Below are positions 43,954-52,419 of a DNA stretch of 64,000 bases, in pieces (within the stretch, counting starts at the first letter, position 1; each line of letters begins with the position of its first letter). The translations under genes and the position numbers were made by a program. The DNA comes from Pseudobacteriovorax antillogorgiicola. GTDB lineage: Bacteria; Bdellovibrionota_B; Oligoflexia; Oligoflexales; Oligoflexaceae. Where the stretch lies: positions 310,001 to 374,000 of the forward strand of contig NZ_FWZT01000004.1 in NCBI RefSeq assembly GCF_900177345.1. The letters run 5' to 3'. The notes below the pieces were generated by a model that was given only the letters and a program-made list of their open reading frames with translations, did no database searches and was not told where the DNA came from.

Positions 43954-46479
43954 CTAAAACATTTGGTTCATCTGAGCATAATAGGTAAGACCGTTAGGAG
44001 AATAGAGTTCCTGGACCCGCGTGTCATCCCCAACTCGCTCCGTGCTGTCCCTTGGAAAGTCTGTATCAAGCACATTGATAGCACCAATGGTAATCGAACC
44101 ATCCCAAGGATGATTCCAAGTATATTGGCTATCGTAAGTAGAAAACTCGCCAATTCTCTCGTCACCTTGGGCTGTTTTGGTGCTGGCAATACGGTTGTTC
44201 CGAATGCCAATGATGTGGCTGGTGCCAATGCCGAGATTGACTCCATTCACAAAGCGCCACTCAGGCTTTCCTCGTTCGCCAAGGGTATCGGTAAGGGGAG
44301 CGCCGGGAAAGTCAAGCTCCCGAGAATAGAGTTTTGTGGAGTAGTTGCTAAAGTAGCTCAAGCGATATGAGCTAAGCTGCGTGCGATATGCGAGATTTAA
44401 GTCGAATCCCGCATCCTCAGATTCACCAAGATTTTGGATAGGCAGTTTGATACGTTCTAGTTGACCAGATTCGTCGCCACCAATTCTCTGGATTTCCACT
44501 CCAGAAATACTTTCTCCCCCATATACTGCATCTAAGAGTTTTTGAGGGTCCATGACACGCACGATATTATCGATCTTAGTATACCAATAGTCTGCGCCTA
44601 AAGATAAGCCATCGATAGGCTCAGTAACGAAACCCAGGTTATAGGATAGGGAGGTTTCCTCTTTAAGATCGCGATTGCCCTCAGTTTCGATTTCTACCTC
44701 AGTTGTCAGGGTATCACAGGGTTCGCCACAGGTTTGCTTGTCAGCTAAATTTACCAGTCTTACCTGAGTTCCTTGATAGATTTCTCGAAGAGTTGGGGCT
44801 TTGAATCCTGTTGCTACATTACCGCGCACCAGGAAGCGGTCGAGTGGGCGATACATAAAGCCGAATTTAGGGTTGGTTGTTTCACCGAAGTCGCTGTAGG
44901 AGTCTAGTCGTACGGCAAGCTGAAACTCTAGGGATTGGAACATGGGAATTCCAAGTTCGGCATAAACTGCATTGATCGATCTTTCGCCACTATCCGACTT
45001 ATCTTCCGGCTCGCCGAAGGTATTGAAGTTCTCTGTTTGTTTATCGATTGTTTTCGCATAGTTCTGTTCGATCCGATTTGCTCCGATCACGAGACCGAGG
45101 CTGCCTCCGGGAAGCTCCAATAGCTCTCCTGCGGCATTGATGTCATAGGTGCTCATAGCGGTGTCTGTAACGATAAACGGCTGGTAAGACGTTTCCGATA
45201 CCACAGCTAAACTTGCTTCAGAAAGCTCAGTTTCGAACGGGTTGAAGCGGCCTTCGGAAATGGCTCGGACGACTCCATCCTTAAGAAAGAAGCCGTTGGG
45301 GCTAATGGAGGTTTTCTTCGAAACAGTTCGTCCGGCTGTCGCCTGCCAATCCCAGAGCCCGAGTGAGCCGCGTAGGCCCAGATTGCCGCCAAATAGAGTT
45401 TTTTCCTCTTCCCATGTGCGCAATCCCCACGGAATGGCTCGATAGCGAACCTTGACATCACTATTGATCCCGCTGAGTCCGAATGCTTCTTGCTTATCAG
45501 TTGCGATCTCTTGGGGGATGGTAAATTCACCAGCATTGGGTGCCATATTCCATTCGTTGGTATTCTTAACAGCTCTTAAAGTGGATACAAGGCTTATATT
45601 GTCGTTAATGCGATATTCTAGGTTGTTAAGCAGACCAATCTCAGTGGTTTCTGGGGAAAATGCCATGGTCGCACCATAATTGTAGCTACAAACCATGTTA
45701 TCGCCCACCTGAATCGCTGTAGAGTCACAGTTGGGGTGTTTCTGAAGGCTGGCACCTGGTGCGTCTTCCACGTAGTTTGCTGGGAACGAGTATGAGCTTA
45801 ATCCGATCTCTGTCCACTCTCGATCTCGGTGAAACACTGGCTCCACCTGACGATAGCTTAATGCTGTTAGCATGCGGAAGTTGTTTGTGTTGATACCTGT
45901 AACATAGCTAAATTGCGATTCCTGTCCGCCTTTACCATCTGGTACGCTGGTGCGAGCAAAGAAGGAACTACCTTCCATATCTTTCTTAGTGATGATGTTA
46001 ATCACCCCACCCGTTGCATCCGAACCGTAAATTGCAGATGCACTATCTTTTAAAATCTCGATTCGTTCAATTGCAGCCATAGGAATGGTTGACAAGTCGA
46101 TAACGCCTTCCCCAGACTCATCTGGAATCCGTTGACCGTCGAGGAGGATAAGCGTGTTTTCTGCTCCCAAGCCACGAAGGTTAACCTTGGTCACAGAAAC
46201 ATTGTTTTCGTTGACTGTGGCCGATGAATAAGAGCCTTCGGAAGAGATCGCCATGTTTTTGATCAATTCGCTCACGGTAGACATGCCGCTCTGCTTTATG
46301 GTTTGCTGATCAATCTGAATGACTGATGAGACTCCTTCAACGTCCGTTCGCTTCAAACGCGATCCTGTGACTTCCATCTTTTCTACAGAGTTTTGCCCCA
46401 CTGCAGGCAAGCTTAGTGCTCCGCTAAAGAGAATGATGGCCCAACTTTTCTGTTTCCGCCCTCTTGCATAGATCTTCAA
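43954..46479 (-). CDS. TonB-dependent outer-membrane receptor
   Basis: 841 residues with a signal peptide (cleavage near PAVGQ-NSV). The plug domain is clear: EVTGSRLKRTDVEG, STVSELIKNM, VNLRGLGAENTLILLDGQRIP, AIERIEILKDSASAIYGSDATGGVINIITKK. A 22-stranded barrel follows and ends in Phe (YAQMNQMF). Start is TTG, preceded by CAGGAGA seven to eight bases away. The plug/barrel type (RLKRTD, GSDATGGVINI) resembles receptors often annotated for vitamins, glycans or peptides rather than classic siderophore receptors. No transport partner or regulator is adjacent, so the substrate is unknown. Confidence 0.93.
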   Translation of the reverse strand: MKIYARGRKQKSWAIILFSGALSLPAVGQNSVEKMEVTGSRLKRTDVEGVSSVIQIDQQTIKQSGMSTVSELIKNMAISSEGSYSSATVNENNVSVTKVNLRGLGAENTLILLDGQRIPDESGEGVIDLSTIPMAAIERIEILKDSASAIYGSDATGGVINIITKKDMEGSSFFARTSVPDGKGGQESQFSYVTGINTNNFRMLTALSYRQVEPVFHRDREWTEIGLSSYSFPANYVEDAPGASLQKHPNCDSTAIQVGDNMVCSYNYGATMAFSPETTEIGLLNNLEYRINDNISLVSTLRAVKNTNEWNMAPNAGEFTIPQEIATDKQEAFGLSGINSDVKVRYRAIPWGLRTWEEEKTLFGGNLGLRGSLGLWDWQATAGRTVSKKTSISPNGFFLKDGVVRAISEGRFNPFETELSEASLAVVSETSYQPFIVTDTAMSTYDINAAGELLELPGGSLGLVIGANRIEQNYAKTIDKQTENFNTFGEPEDKSDSGERSINAVYAELGIPMFQSLEFQLAVRLDSYSDFGETTNPKFGFMYRPLDRFLVRGNVATGFKAPTLREIYQGTQVRLVNLADKQTCGEPCDTLTTEVEIETEGNRDLKEETSLSYNLGFVTEPIDGLSLGADYWYTKIDNIVRVMDPQKLLDAVYGGESISGVEIQRIGGDESGQLERIKLPIQNLGESEDAGFDLNLAYRTQLSSYRLSYFSNYSTKLYSRELDFPGAPLTDTLGERGKPEWRFVNGVNLGIGTSHIIGIRNNRIASTKTAQGDERIGEFSTYDSQYTWNHPWDGSITIGAINVLDTDFPRDSTERVGDDTRVQELYSPNGLTYYAQMNQMF

Positions 46480-46828
46480 GGGTTTGTCTCCTGATAGTGA
46501 AGTTTTGTTTGCAGTGTTATAGCAATCAGGTTGGAAATGTTAAAGTCCGTACTTATCTACCGTTAGTGCTAACATATAGCCTGAGTATTATCACTAGTTT
46601 TAGCTTTGAATTGCGATGATTCTAAAAGAATAGAAATAGATTTTTTTGATAATCCAATATTTTAATACTATATATATCTTAAAATATAAATTAGTAATAT
46701 TATCATGATTTATTTAAAAGATTCTTTAGTCTTCTCAGAGAGAGTTGAGGGTTGCTAAGGAGGCGTTCTCGGAATGGCTCAAGGCCGGGTGGCTTCAGAA
46801 CCACCTAGCCTTAAAAGCTAAGTAAAGA
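46480..46828. other. 349-base very A/T-rich region upstream of the TonB receptor
   Basis: 46600-46730 is strikingly A/T-rich (poly-T, TATATATAT-like and AATATTAT tracts) and lies in front of the TonB receptor, so it probably carries its promoter. Near 46781-46812 there is an interrupted hairpin (AAGGC with GCCTT, GGTGG with CCACC) that would lie just after the stop of the next minus-strand gene. Confidence 0.5.
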
Positions 46829-47695
46829 TTACTGCGCTGCGTCTTTCATGTGCTCCTGATAAGACTCGCGAATCGATATCTCGAAGAACTGCATGAATTC
46901 ATCTCTCTGGCCATCTTCAACATTACCACCACCACGATCATTCATAACCATATTCACAAGATTGAAGCCATAGACCATGTTTGGGTTCTGCGGGTCTGTT
47001 AGAAATGCTTTAAGAACAACTGATCTTTTGAATTGTTCAGTAACCTCGACTTGGGTTCGTGCAGCTAAGAAGAAGTTAAAATTGTCAGGAAATAGCTGAT
47101 AGACTTTAAGGTCATGGAGAGATGTGTCATTGAATTTCACATCCCGGCGCTCGTTATTGACATCGATGAACTGCTGGACGAGGAAAGCTGAGTTCGAGTC
47201 ACCTAAATTTTTTGGTGGTTCCATAAAGGCATTTTGGATCTTAAGAACACTACCATTGTAGGGTAGGACTGCAATAGGCTCTTCTTTGATGACGGTTTTA
47301 ACAATATCCTTCGTCATCTTAATCCCATAATAAAACTTTACCTGCATCTCATCGTTGTTAAGGTCGTCTCGATCGAGATTCCTAATGAAGTTGTCAACGT
47401 TTCCGCTACCTTGATATGGGTTGTCCATCATCCTCTGAAGATCTTCTGATGGAAGGCCGTTAGGGCAAAGTATGGCAACCTCATTGGCAAAGTCTTGTTT
47501 GGTCTTGTTCAAAAGTTCGGTAAGACCCATACACAGGTTTTCTAAACTTGGTTGAATGGATGCTGAAGATATTACCGCCTTGGCTGCGAATTGAGCCCCT
47601 TTAGATTTTGTGCGATTTGCTTCTTGGGTATTCGACTTCGCCGTACAAGAAATGCTGGCGAAGGTCATTAGACCAACGACAAGGTGTTGTTTCAT
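46829..47695 (-). CDS. lipoprotein of unknown function
   Basis: 288 residues with lipobox ASISC. The mature part begins with a polar linker, then LENLCMGLTELLNKTK ... VAILCPNGLPSEDL (two Cys, likely a disulfide). It continues with an alpha/beta domain with long beta strands (MQVKFYYGIKMTKD, NFFLAARTQVEVTEQFKRSVVLKAFLTDP, VYGFNLVNMVMND). The LC-x-L-(n)-C-x-(G/D)-L pattern near the N-terminus recurs in the lipoprotein at 49315, which may be a distant relative. AGAGGT precedes the ATG. Confidence 0.65.
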   Translation of the reverse strand: MKQHLVVGLMTFASISCTAKSNTQEANRTKSKGAQFAAKAVISSASIQPSLENLCMGLTELLNKTKQDFANEVAILCPNGLPSEDLQRMMDNPYQGSGNVDNFIRNLDRDDLNNDEMQVKFYYGIKMTKDIVKTVIKEEPIAVLPYNGSVLKIQNAFMEPPKNLGDSNSAFLVQQFIDVNNERRDVKFNDTSLHDLKVYQLFPDNFNFFLAARTQVEVTEQFKRSVVLKAFLTDPQNPNMVYGFNLVNMVMNDRGGGNVEDGQRDEFMQFFEISIRESYQEHMKDAAQ

Positions 47696-48062
47696 GGCTA
47701 CCTCTCTTGTTAGTTTTGCTCAATTGGAATCAGGTCACCAAGGGATTCCCAAGAGTGCTTGATTAGAACTAATAGTTGAGGAGAAGCAAACTTAGGGCCA
47801 AAGTATAAGGTCACAAATATTTGCTACTTAGCCCATTCCGGATGTCTGTCTATTGATCGGCTACCATTGTTAGATTGTCTGTAAATTATGAATATTATTG
47901 TTTGAAATGTGGTTGGGCGTCGCTTATTTCTTTCTATTGCGGATTATAGATGGTGTGAGGGTCTATGAGGGCGCGGACACTATGGGACCCACCATCTGCT
48001 CGCGAAAGAAGGTTCTACAATTGATCTGTAATGTGCTGATTTTCAATCTTTTATGTCAGTGA
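47696..48062. other. 367-base intergenic region with a nested hairpin
   Basis: Holds AGATGGTG (47948-47955) with CACCATCT (47990-47997), nested around GGTC/GACC. This lies about 66 bases beyond the stop of the lipoprotein at 48063 and could be its 3' end structure. The remainder is presumed promoter for the gene at 47695. Confidence 0.4.
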
Positions 48063-48914
48063 TTAGTCGCTAGGGAAGGAAAAATCTTCTACTGAAAGAG
48101 TTAATGTCAAATCGCCTACCAGGTTGCTGATTCCTTCCGCATCTTCTCCAAGAAAGACAAGGGGATTTGTTGTTATTGATATTTGGGGAATCATCAAGGG
48201 GCTAGTACTCCACCACCACTCGATTTTTTGAAATATGATTCCTTCTAGAACAGCTTCAGGGCTAAAGCCTGTACTGGTTATCTGCCAATTAATAACATGG
48301 GGAAGTGCTTCCTGAGGAGTATCAAATGAAAAATCAGCTTGATTGACTTCGACCTCGAAGACTCCACGGGAGCTTTGGATGTTTTCGAGTTCATCTGTCC
48401 ACTCCATAGTAGATTCTATTTGATTGTAGTATCCCGCATATTTTTCCGCTTTTACGATTAACGGGCCTAGAAGTACGGGGCGTGGCGGGTTATAGCTCAC
48501 ACTCCCAGCCTGACCAATGTATAGCATATCGCCATCATGGCTCAAACCTTCGAGAAGGTTTCCGTCAGTATCTTCCTCGGTGCTCAAACTACTCCCCAGT
48601 AGGTCGCTATTTAGAATCCGAGAGAAATCGAAGCTTAACCCCAGGCAGTCTAGCTGAGACGTTTCAAAGTTTAGATCGATATTAGACAAAATCTGAAGCC
48701 GCACTTTGCCAGTGCAGTAATTTCCACCGTCTTGATCGGAGAGTGTTAGGTCATAGCTGGCATCGGCAATGAGTTTGATCCTTTCAGAAATTTCAAAATC
48801 AGGAGTTGCACCAGATGCATTGGATCGTTGCTCTGTATTTTCAGAAATAAAGTTACGTTCGCTTTCGCAAGCTAGAAACAGTAGTGCCAATACAGTTAGG
48901 ACTATATAGTTCAT
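48063..48914 (-). CDS. lipoprotein, paralog of the one at 51499
   Basis: 283 residues from ATG 48914 (GAGGG five bases upstream; the frame is open to a TTG at 48929). Lipobox LFLAC. The mature domain shares a pattern with the + strand gene at 51499: a Cys strand (YCTGKVRLQ), LDCLGLSFDFSRILNS, a DMLYIG strand, SYNPPRPVLLGP, a KYAGYYN segment and a final VGDLTLTLSVEDF. I recognise no named family. The two paralogs flank a lipoprotein/barrel pair, and this copy is transcribed divergently from that operon. Confidence 0.7.
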   Translation of the reverse strand: MNYIVLTVLALLFLACESERNFISENTEQRSNASGATPDFEISERIKLIADASYDLTLSDQDGGNYCTGKVRLQILSNIDLNFETSQLDCLGLSFDFSRILNSDLLGSSLSTEEDTDGNLLEGLSHDGDMLYIGQAGSVSYNPPRPVLLGPLIVKAEKYAGYYNQIESTMEWTDELENIQSSRGVFEVEVNQADFSFDTPQEALPHVINWQITSTGFSPEAVLEGIIFQKIEWWWSTSPLMIPQISITTNPLVFLGEDAEGISNLVGDLTLTLSVEDFSFPSD

Positions 48915-49314
48915 TGAGACCCTCAGCAAAGTTTGACTTTAAGAATGCAAGAACCGCTACCATAAATTTAGCCACGATTTCTAAGGTGTTCTGTACAGAT
49001 GCCGTGGCACTTAGAAATCGTTGCCATGAATTAACCAGCTGAAAGTATTTTTTTAATCTTTTACTCTCTGGGATCGTAACATGTCGGGCTGGATTTGTTC
49101 GAAGCTGAAGGTCGCATAAGTTCATAAGTTCCGCTGCTTATCCAAAAAATTATTTTGGATGAGAGTCTCAATTTTGTGACCTAATTTTGAGAGAATTATG
49201 AGTTTTAACAATAAAACCAATTACCCTTCCCGCTTTTCTGTTCATCACATTCTTAAGGAATGCCTCTTGCACCAGTGTTGTAAGAATATTTAGACCAGAT
49301 GCGGAATTGCTGTT
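48915..49314. other. 400-base divergent region of the paired-lipoprotein locus
   Basis: Separates the divergent lipoprotein genes at 48914 and 49315. Contains the inverted repeat at 48971-49024 (listed separately). A 90-codon minus-strand open frame (48853-49125) overlaps the lipoprotein start and shows no good coding signs. Confidence 0.45.
48971..49024. promoter_or_regulatory. long inverted repeat in the divergent promoter region
   Basis: ACGATTTCTAAG (48974-48985) is exactly complementary to CTTAGAAATCGT (49010-49021). Allowing one mismatch, the stem extends to 15 bp (48971-49024). The 24-base spacer itself contains the palindrome TCTGTACAGA (48990-48999). It could be an operator for a dimeric regulator or a structured RNA; as a stem it would be about 60 bases upstream of the minus gene's start. 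Confidence 0.5.
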
Positions 49315-50160
49315 ATGTATAACTATACTATGCTTGGTATTATTATCGGCCTTCAGATGTCATGCGGAGCGCCAACTCGAACTGCTAGCTCTGTAGGAGA
49401 AATGTTAGCTGAGCCTCGCACCCTCAATGAAAAAGTAAAAAGTCTTTGCTTGGCTTTAGAGGCAAGAGGAGACGATCTTTCGCAATCCATCAGCGATAGC
49501 CGTTGCGATGACTCTGGTCTTTATGCCACTGATTATCAATCTGGACAAACGGTTAGGTTCAAAGGCTCGGATCCCATTGTTCAAGAAGAGACGATGCAGC
49601 TTGCATCCCGTGGTCAGGTCTGGCTAGGGACGAGTTTAATAGGTTTCTTCGGGCGAATTTTGAAAGACTTGAATAATAACAGCGTAGAGAGTGTTTCCGG
49701 AATTCAAGCCGGTGATTCCCTAGACTTTGGTGAAACTCAATCACTTAACAACTTGGTAGAGGTCAATATAAGCTTTCTATCGATACCTGAAGTTGATTTT
49801 GACGACCTACTCATTGACTTCGAACTGGCAATTGATATCAAAGGCATTATCGATGTGGATATGGATATCAAAATAACCGTTGGCATTTTTGATCGAAGGA
49901 TTGTTGCGATTGTTAATACCACTCGATCATCTGAAGAGTCAGCATTCAAGGATCTAGACCTTTCCTTCTTCCTCGTTCCCCATGCAGGGGATATTTATGT
50001 TGATGTTTATGCAGGAATTGAAATGATCAATATTGGTCTGACGGCTGTTTTGCAGGAGCAGCTCGACCAAATTTTATCTCTCGGTCTAGAGTTTGTCTTT
50101 GATCAAGTTTTCATCGAGCCGGCAGAAGACTCAACACTCTCCTTAGAATTGAGTCAATAG
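49315..50160 (+). CDS. lipoprotein, first gene of the lipoprotein-barrel-lipoprotein operon
   Basis: 281 residues (start ATG 49315, or ATG 49330). Signal peptide with lipobox LQMSC. The mature part has two early cysteines (KSLCLALEARGDD, SRCDDSGL), then strongly alternating beta strands with Asp/Ile periodicity (LVEVNISFLSIPEVDFDDLLIDFELAIDIKG ... IDVDMDIKITVGIF), as in an extended amphipathic sheet. No family recognised. The next gene starts two bases after its stop, so the products are co-translated and probably form a complex. Confidence 0.68.
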   Translation: MYNYTMLGIIIGLQMSCGAPTRTASSVGEMLAEPRTLNEKVKSLCLALEARGDDLSQSISDSRCDDSGLYATDYQSGQTVRFKGSDPIVQEETMQLASRGQVWLGTSLIGFFGRILKDLNNNSVESVSGIQAGDSLDFGETQSLNNLVEVNISFLSIPEVDFDDLLIDFELAIDIKGIIDVDMDIKITVGIFDRRIVAIVNTTRSSEESAFKDLDLSFFLVPHAGDIYVDVYAGIEMINIGLTAVLQEQLDQILSLGLEFVFDQVFIEPAEDSTLSLELSQ

Positions 50161-50161
50161 C

Positions 50162-51463
50162 ATGTTAGCAATGTCGATCCATAAGGCGACTCTTTTTGTA
50201 ACGATAGCCCTGATCTTATATTCATCAAAGAGTGATGGCGGTGTTCTGATAGGAGATGCCGGATTAAGTCAATCAACCATTGATGGATTTAATTTGAATC
50301 CTGCTAACTTGGGTTTTTCCTCCCTCAATTACCTAGATTTTAAACTTTTGATTTACTCTGAAGATACCCTAGCGATTCAGTATCGAGGGCTTGATCCAAT
50401 CGTAAAAAAGCAGAAAGGGTCGTTTATAAATACTAAACTTAGTGCATTTCAATCGGGAACTCCCGTGAGTGCAACTCTTTCTCATCCTGAGTATAAACTT
50501 GCTTATACATTCGTTTTCGTTCCTCCAGTAGCTATTGGCTCTAGCCTAACCCTGAGGAATATTCCTTTGGTTGCTCTTGAATCTCAAAACTATGTGGATA
50601 TCAAGGTAAAAAATCTAAAGTTAAATGGCTATCTTGCAGGAAAGATAGGCAAGCGATTTGGTAAATCTTTCTCTATCGGTAGTTCGATTAGGTATCTATC
50701 TCTGGCTGCTGAGGCGGACGTCATAGAGTCTGCGAGCCAGATTTCCTTTCTAAGTTTAGATCAAGAGATCGCCATAGGTAATATATCAATGGGAATGAGA
50801 TATGATTTCAGTTCGAGTTTCAGTCTGGGCTTAGTTTTCGATCTTTTTTCGATGGGTTTTACTGACATCAAAACGGATCTGGTACCATCCCCTAGTGGTG
50901 AGACAAACTATGAACTACAGAATCCAACAGATAGCTTTGCTGTTGGTATTGAATATCGAAATAAGAGTCGGAGCCTGTGGCTTGATAGCTACTATAAAAG
51001 AGCCAAGGAGGAGGAAACCGTTTCTCTTGCGTCTGGAACGTTAAAGCCAAAAGATAACTATACAACAATATCTTTTCGGGCCGGTCTCCAAGAAAAATTT
51101 AGTAGAAGGCTATCACTGCTATCTGGGTATCGGTATGAACCTGCGAGCGTCGGTTCAGGTGGATCGGGACCTGACAGCAAAGCTGGATTCGGAACATTTG
51201 AGATGATCCAACTAGTTGCATTTGGGAGTGATCTAACCCCCTTCCACCAGCTTTCAGTTGGTGGGCAAGTGAGACTAGGTAGGGTGAGAGTAAAGGGTAA
51301 GAAAGGCAAGAAGGCCAAAGGTAAAAGCTTCTATAGTTTTATTATAAGTAGTGGCCTAGTCTACAAGGAGGCGAGCCTAGGAGTTGATGACGAAGGCGAT
51401 CAACCCGGAGCTTACTATCAGAAATCCTTTTCTGTTCCCCTTGATATTACATATAGATTTTAA
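50162..51463 (+). CDS. outer-membrane beta-barrel protein
   Basis: 433 residues with a signal peptide (cleavage near SSKSDG). It begins FNLNPANLGF, a pattern seen at the start of FadL/OmpP1-like and PorV-type barrels. Amphipathic strands run throughout (KLAYTFVFVPPVAIG, SIGSSIRYLSLAAEA, SLGLVFDLFSMGFTDIK, YTTISFRAGLQEKFS, LSLLSGYRYEPA), and it ends LDITYRF with the C-terminal aromatic. A lysine-rich loop (KGKKGKKAKGKS, about 380-392) is odd. The middle gene of a three-gene operon between two lipoprotein genes. Barrel class inferred; substrate unknown. Confidence 0.75.
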   Translation: MLAMSIHKATLFVTIALILYSSKSDGGVLIGDAGLSQSTIDGFNLNPANLGFSSLNYLDFKLLIYSEDTLAIQYRGLDPIVKKQKGSFINTKLSAFQSGTPVSATLSHPEYKLAYTFVFVPPVAIGSSLTLRNIPLVALESQNYVDIKVKNLKLNGYLAGKIGKRFGKSFSIGSSIRYLSLAAEADVIESASQISFLSLDQEIAIGNISMGMRYDFSSSFSLGLVFDLFSMGFTDIKTDLVPSPSGETNYELQNPTDSFAVGIEYRNKSRSLWLDSYYKRAKEEETVSLASGTLKPKDNYTTISFRAGLQEKFSRRLSLLSGYRYEPASVGSGGSGPDSKAGFGTFEMIQLVAFGSDLTPFHQLSVGGQVRLGRVRVKGKKGKKAKGKSFYSFIISSGLVYKEASLGVDDEGDQPGAYYQKSFSVPLDITYRF

Positions 51464-51498
51464 ATTGGTTTGATCATGTTTGCTACTGTGAGGATATT

Positions 51499-52410
51499 AT
51501 GCAATTAAAAAAACTCTTTGGCGTATGGTTTGCCATGTTTTTATGCGCTTGTGGTAATGAAGTGCTAGTTACTGAAGGCCCTACGCAACAGCAAGTAACA
51601 GGAAGGGCTCAAGGTCTTTCAACTACTTCAGAGCCAGACTTAGCAGATGATGAGGAGCCTGAGAAAATTCAGCCTATCCCCGCTCTGACCATGGCGTATA
51701 ACCTGTCAGTGACCTTTATGGACGATGTATTGAATAGACTTGGGACTGAAATCCCCACCTGCAGTGGATCTCTTGATGTAATGTTCTTGGACAATTTTGA
51801 GCCAAGTACCAACTTGAGTTTGAACTGTCTAGGGATCGATCTTTCAGGGCTAATTAATTCTGAAACCGCGTTAAATGGTATCGATGGCCTAGGAATAGGC
51901 TTGAAGGACGTCTTATATGTAGATGGGCTGATTCGCATCTCAAAATTTATGGGGGCGAGTTATGATCCTCCGAGACCAGTATTTATCAAACCCTTTTTTC
52001 CTGATGAGGAATTTTATACTGGGTTTTCAGAACTGAGGAGTTTAACTCTAAAAACGCCCCAAGGTGAAAGCGCGCAAGGATCTTACGAGTTTTCAGTTTT
52101 GAACTTAAGTGCAGCAAAAACTGTAGAAGGGTTGGGTGAGTTGAGAAAAGTTCGTCATGTTTCATGTAATGCCCGAGGTTTTTCCGGTATTTCACCGTTC
52201 GACGGCTTTAACTTCAAACTAATGGAAGTGATGTTTCATGAAGATCCTGTGGCAATTCCAAGGCTTGATCTAGGTTTCGCAACTGCTGATGCAATCGGTT
52301 TTGCTTTTCCACTGCTGCCAGCTGAAGTGCTCATAACACTTGATCTTGTTCGTCAAGACTTCCTCGCACCCTTTGCAGTTTCCAGTGACCTGGTTGCCGC
52401 AGAGGAATAA
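51499..52410 (+). CDS. lipoprotein, paralog of the one at 48063
   Basis: 303 residues with lipobox LCAC. An acidic linker (about 20-60) precedes a domain matching the lipoprotein at 48063: TCSGSLDVM, LNCLGIDLSGLINS, DVLYVDG, SYDPPRPVFIKP, EFYTGF, and a closing LITLDLVRQDF. It follows the barrel gene by 35 bases and completes the operon. The pairing of two such lipoproteins with a barrel suggests an outer-membrane assembly, which is inference. Confidence 0.7.
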   Translation: MQLKKLFGVWFAMFLCACGNEVLVTEGPTQQQVTGRAQGLSTTSEPDLADDEEPEKIQPIPALTMAYNLSVTFMDDVLNRLGTEIPTCSGSLDVMFLDNFEPSTNLSLNCLGIDLSGLINSETALNGIDGLGIGLKDVLYVDGLIRISKFMGASYDPPRPVFIKPFFPDEEFYTGFSELRSLTLKTPQGESAQGSYEFSVLNLSAAKTVEGLGELRKVRHVSCNARGFSGISPFDGFNFKLMEVMFHEDPVAIPRLDLGFATADAIGFAFPLLPAEVLITLDLVRQDFLAPFAVSSDLVAAEE

Positions 52411-52419
52411 TTCAGAGAT

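Noticed and set aside
43918-44370. 150-codon open frame antisense to the end of the TonB receptor gene
   Set aside because: The receptor frame is well supported by its barrel and C-terminal Phe; the antisense frame shows no domain.
48853-49125. 90-codon minus-strand open frame in the divergent lipoprotein region
   Set aside because: Overlaps the start of a supported lipoprotein gene and spans a strong inverted repeat; no convincing ribosome site.
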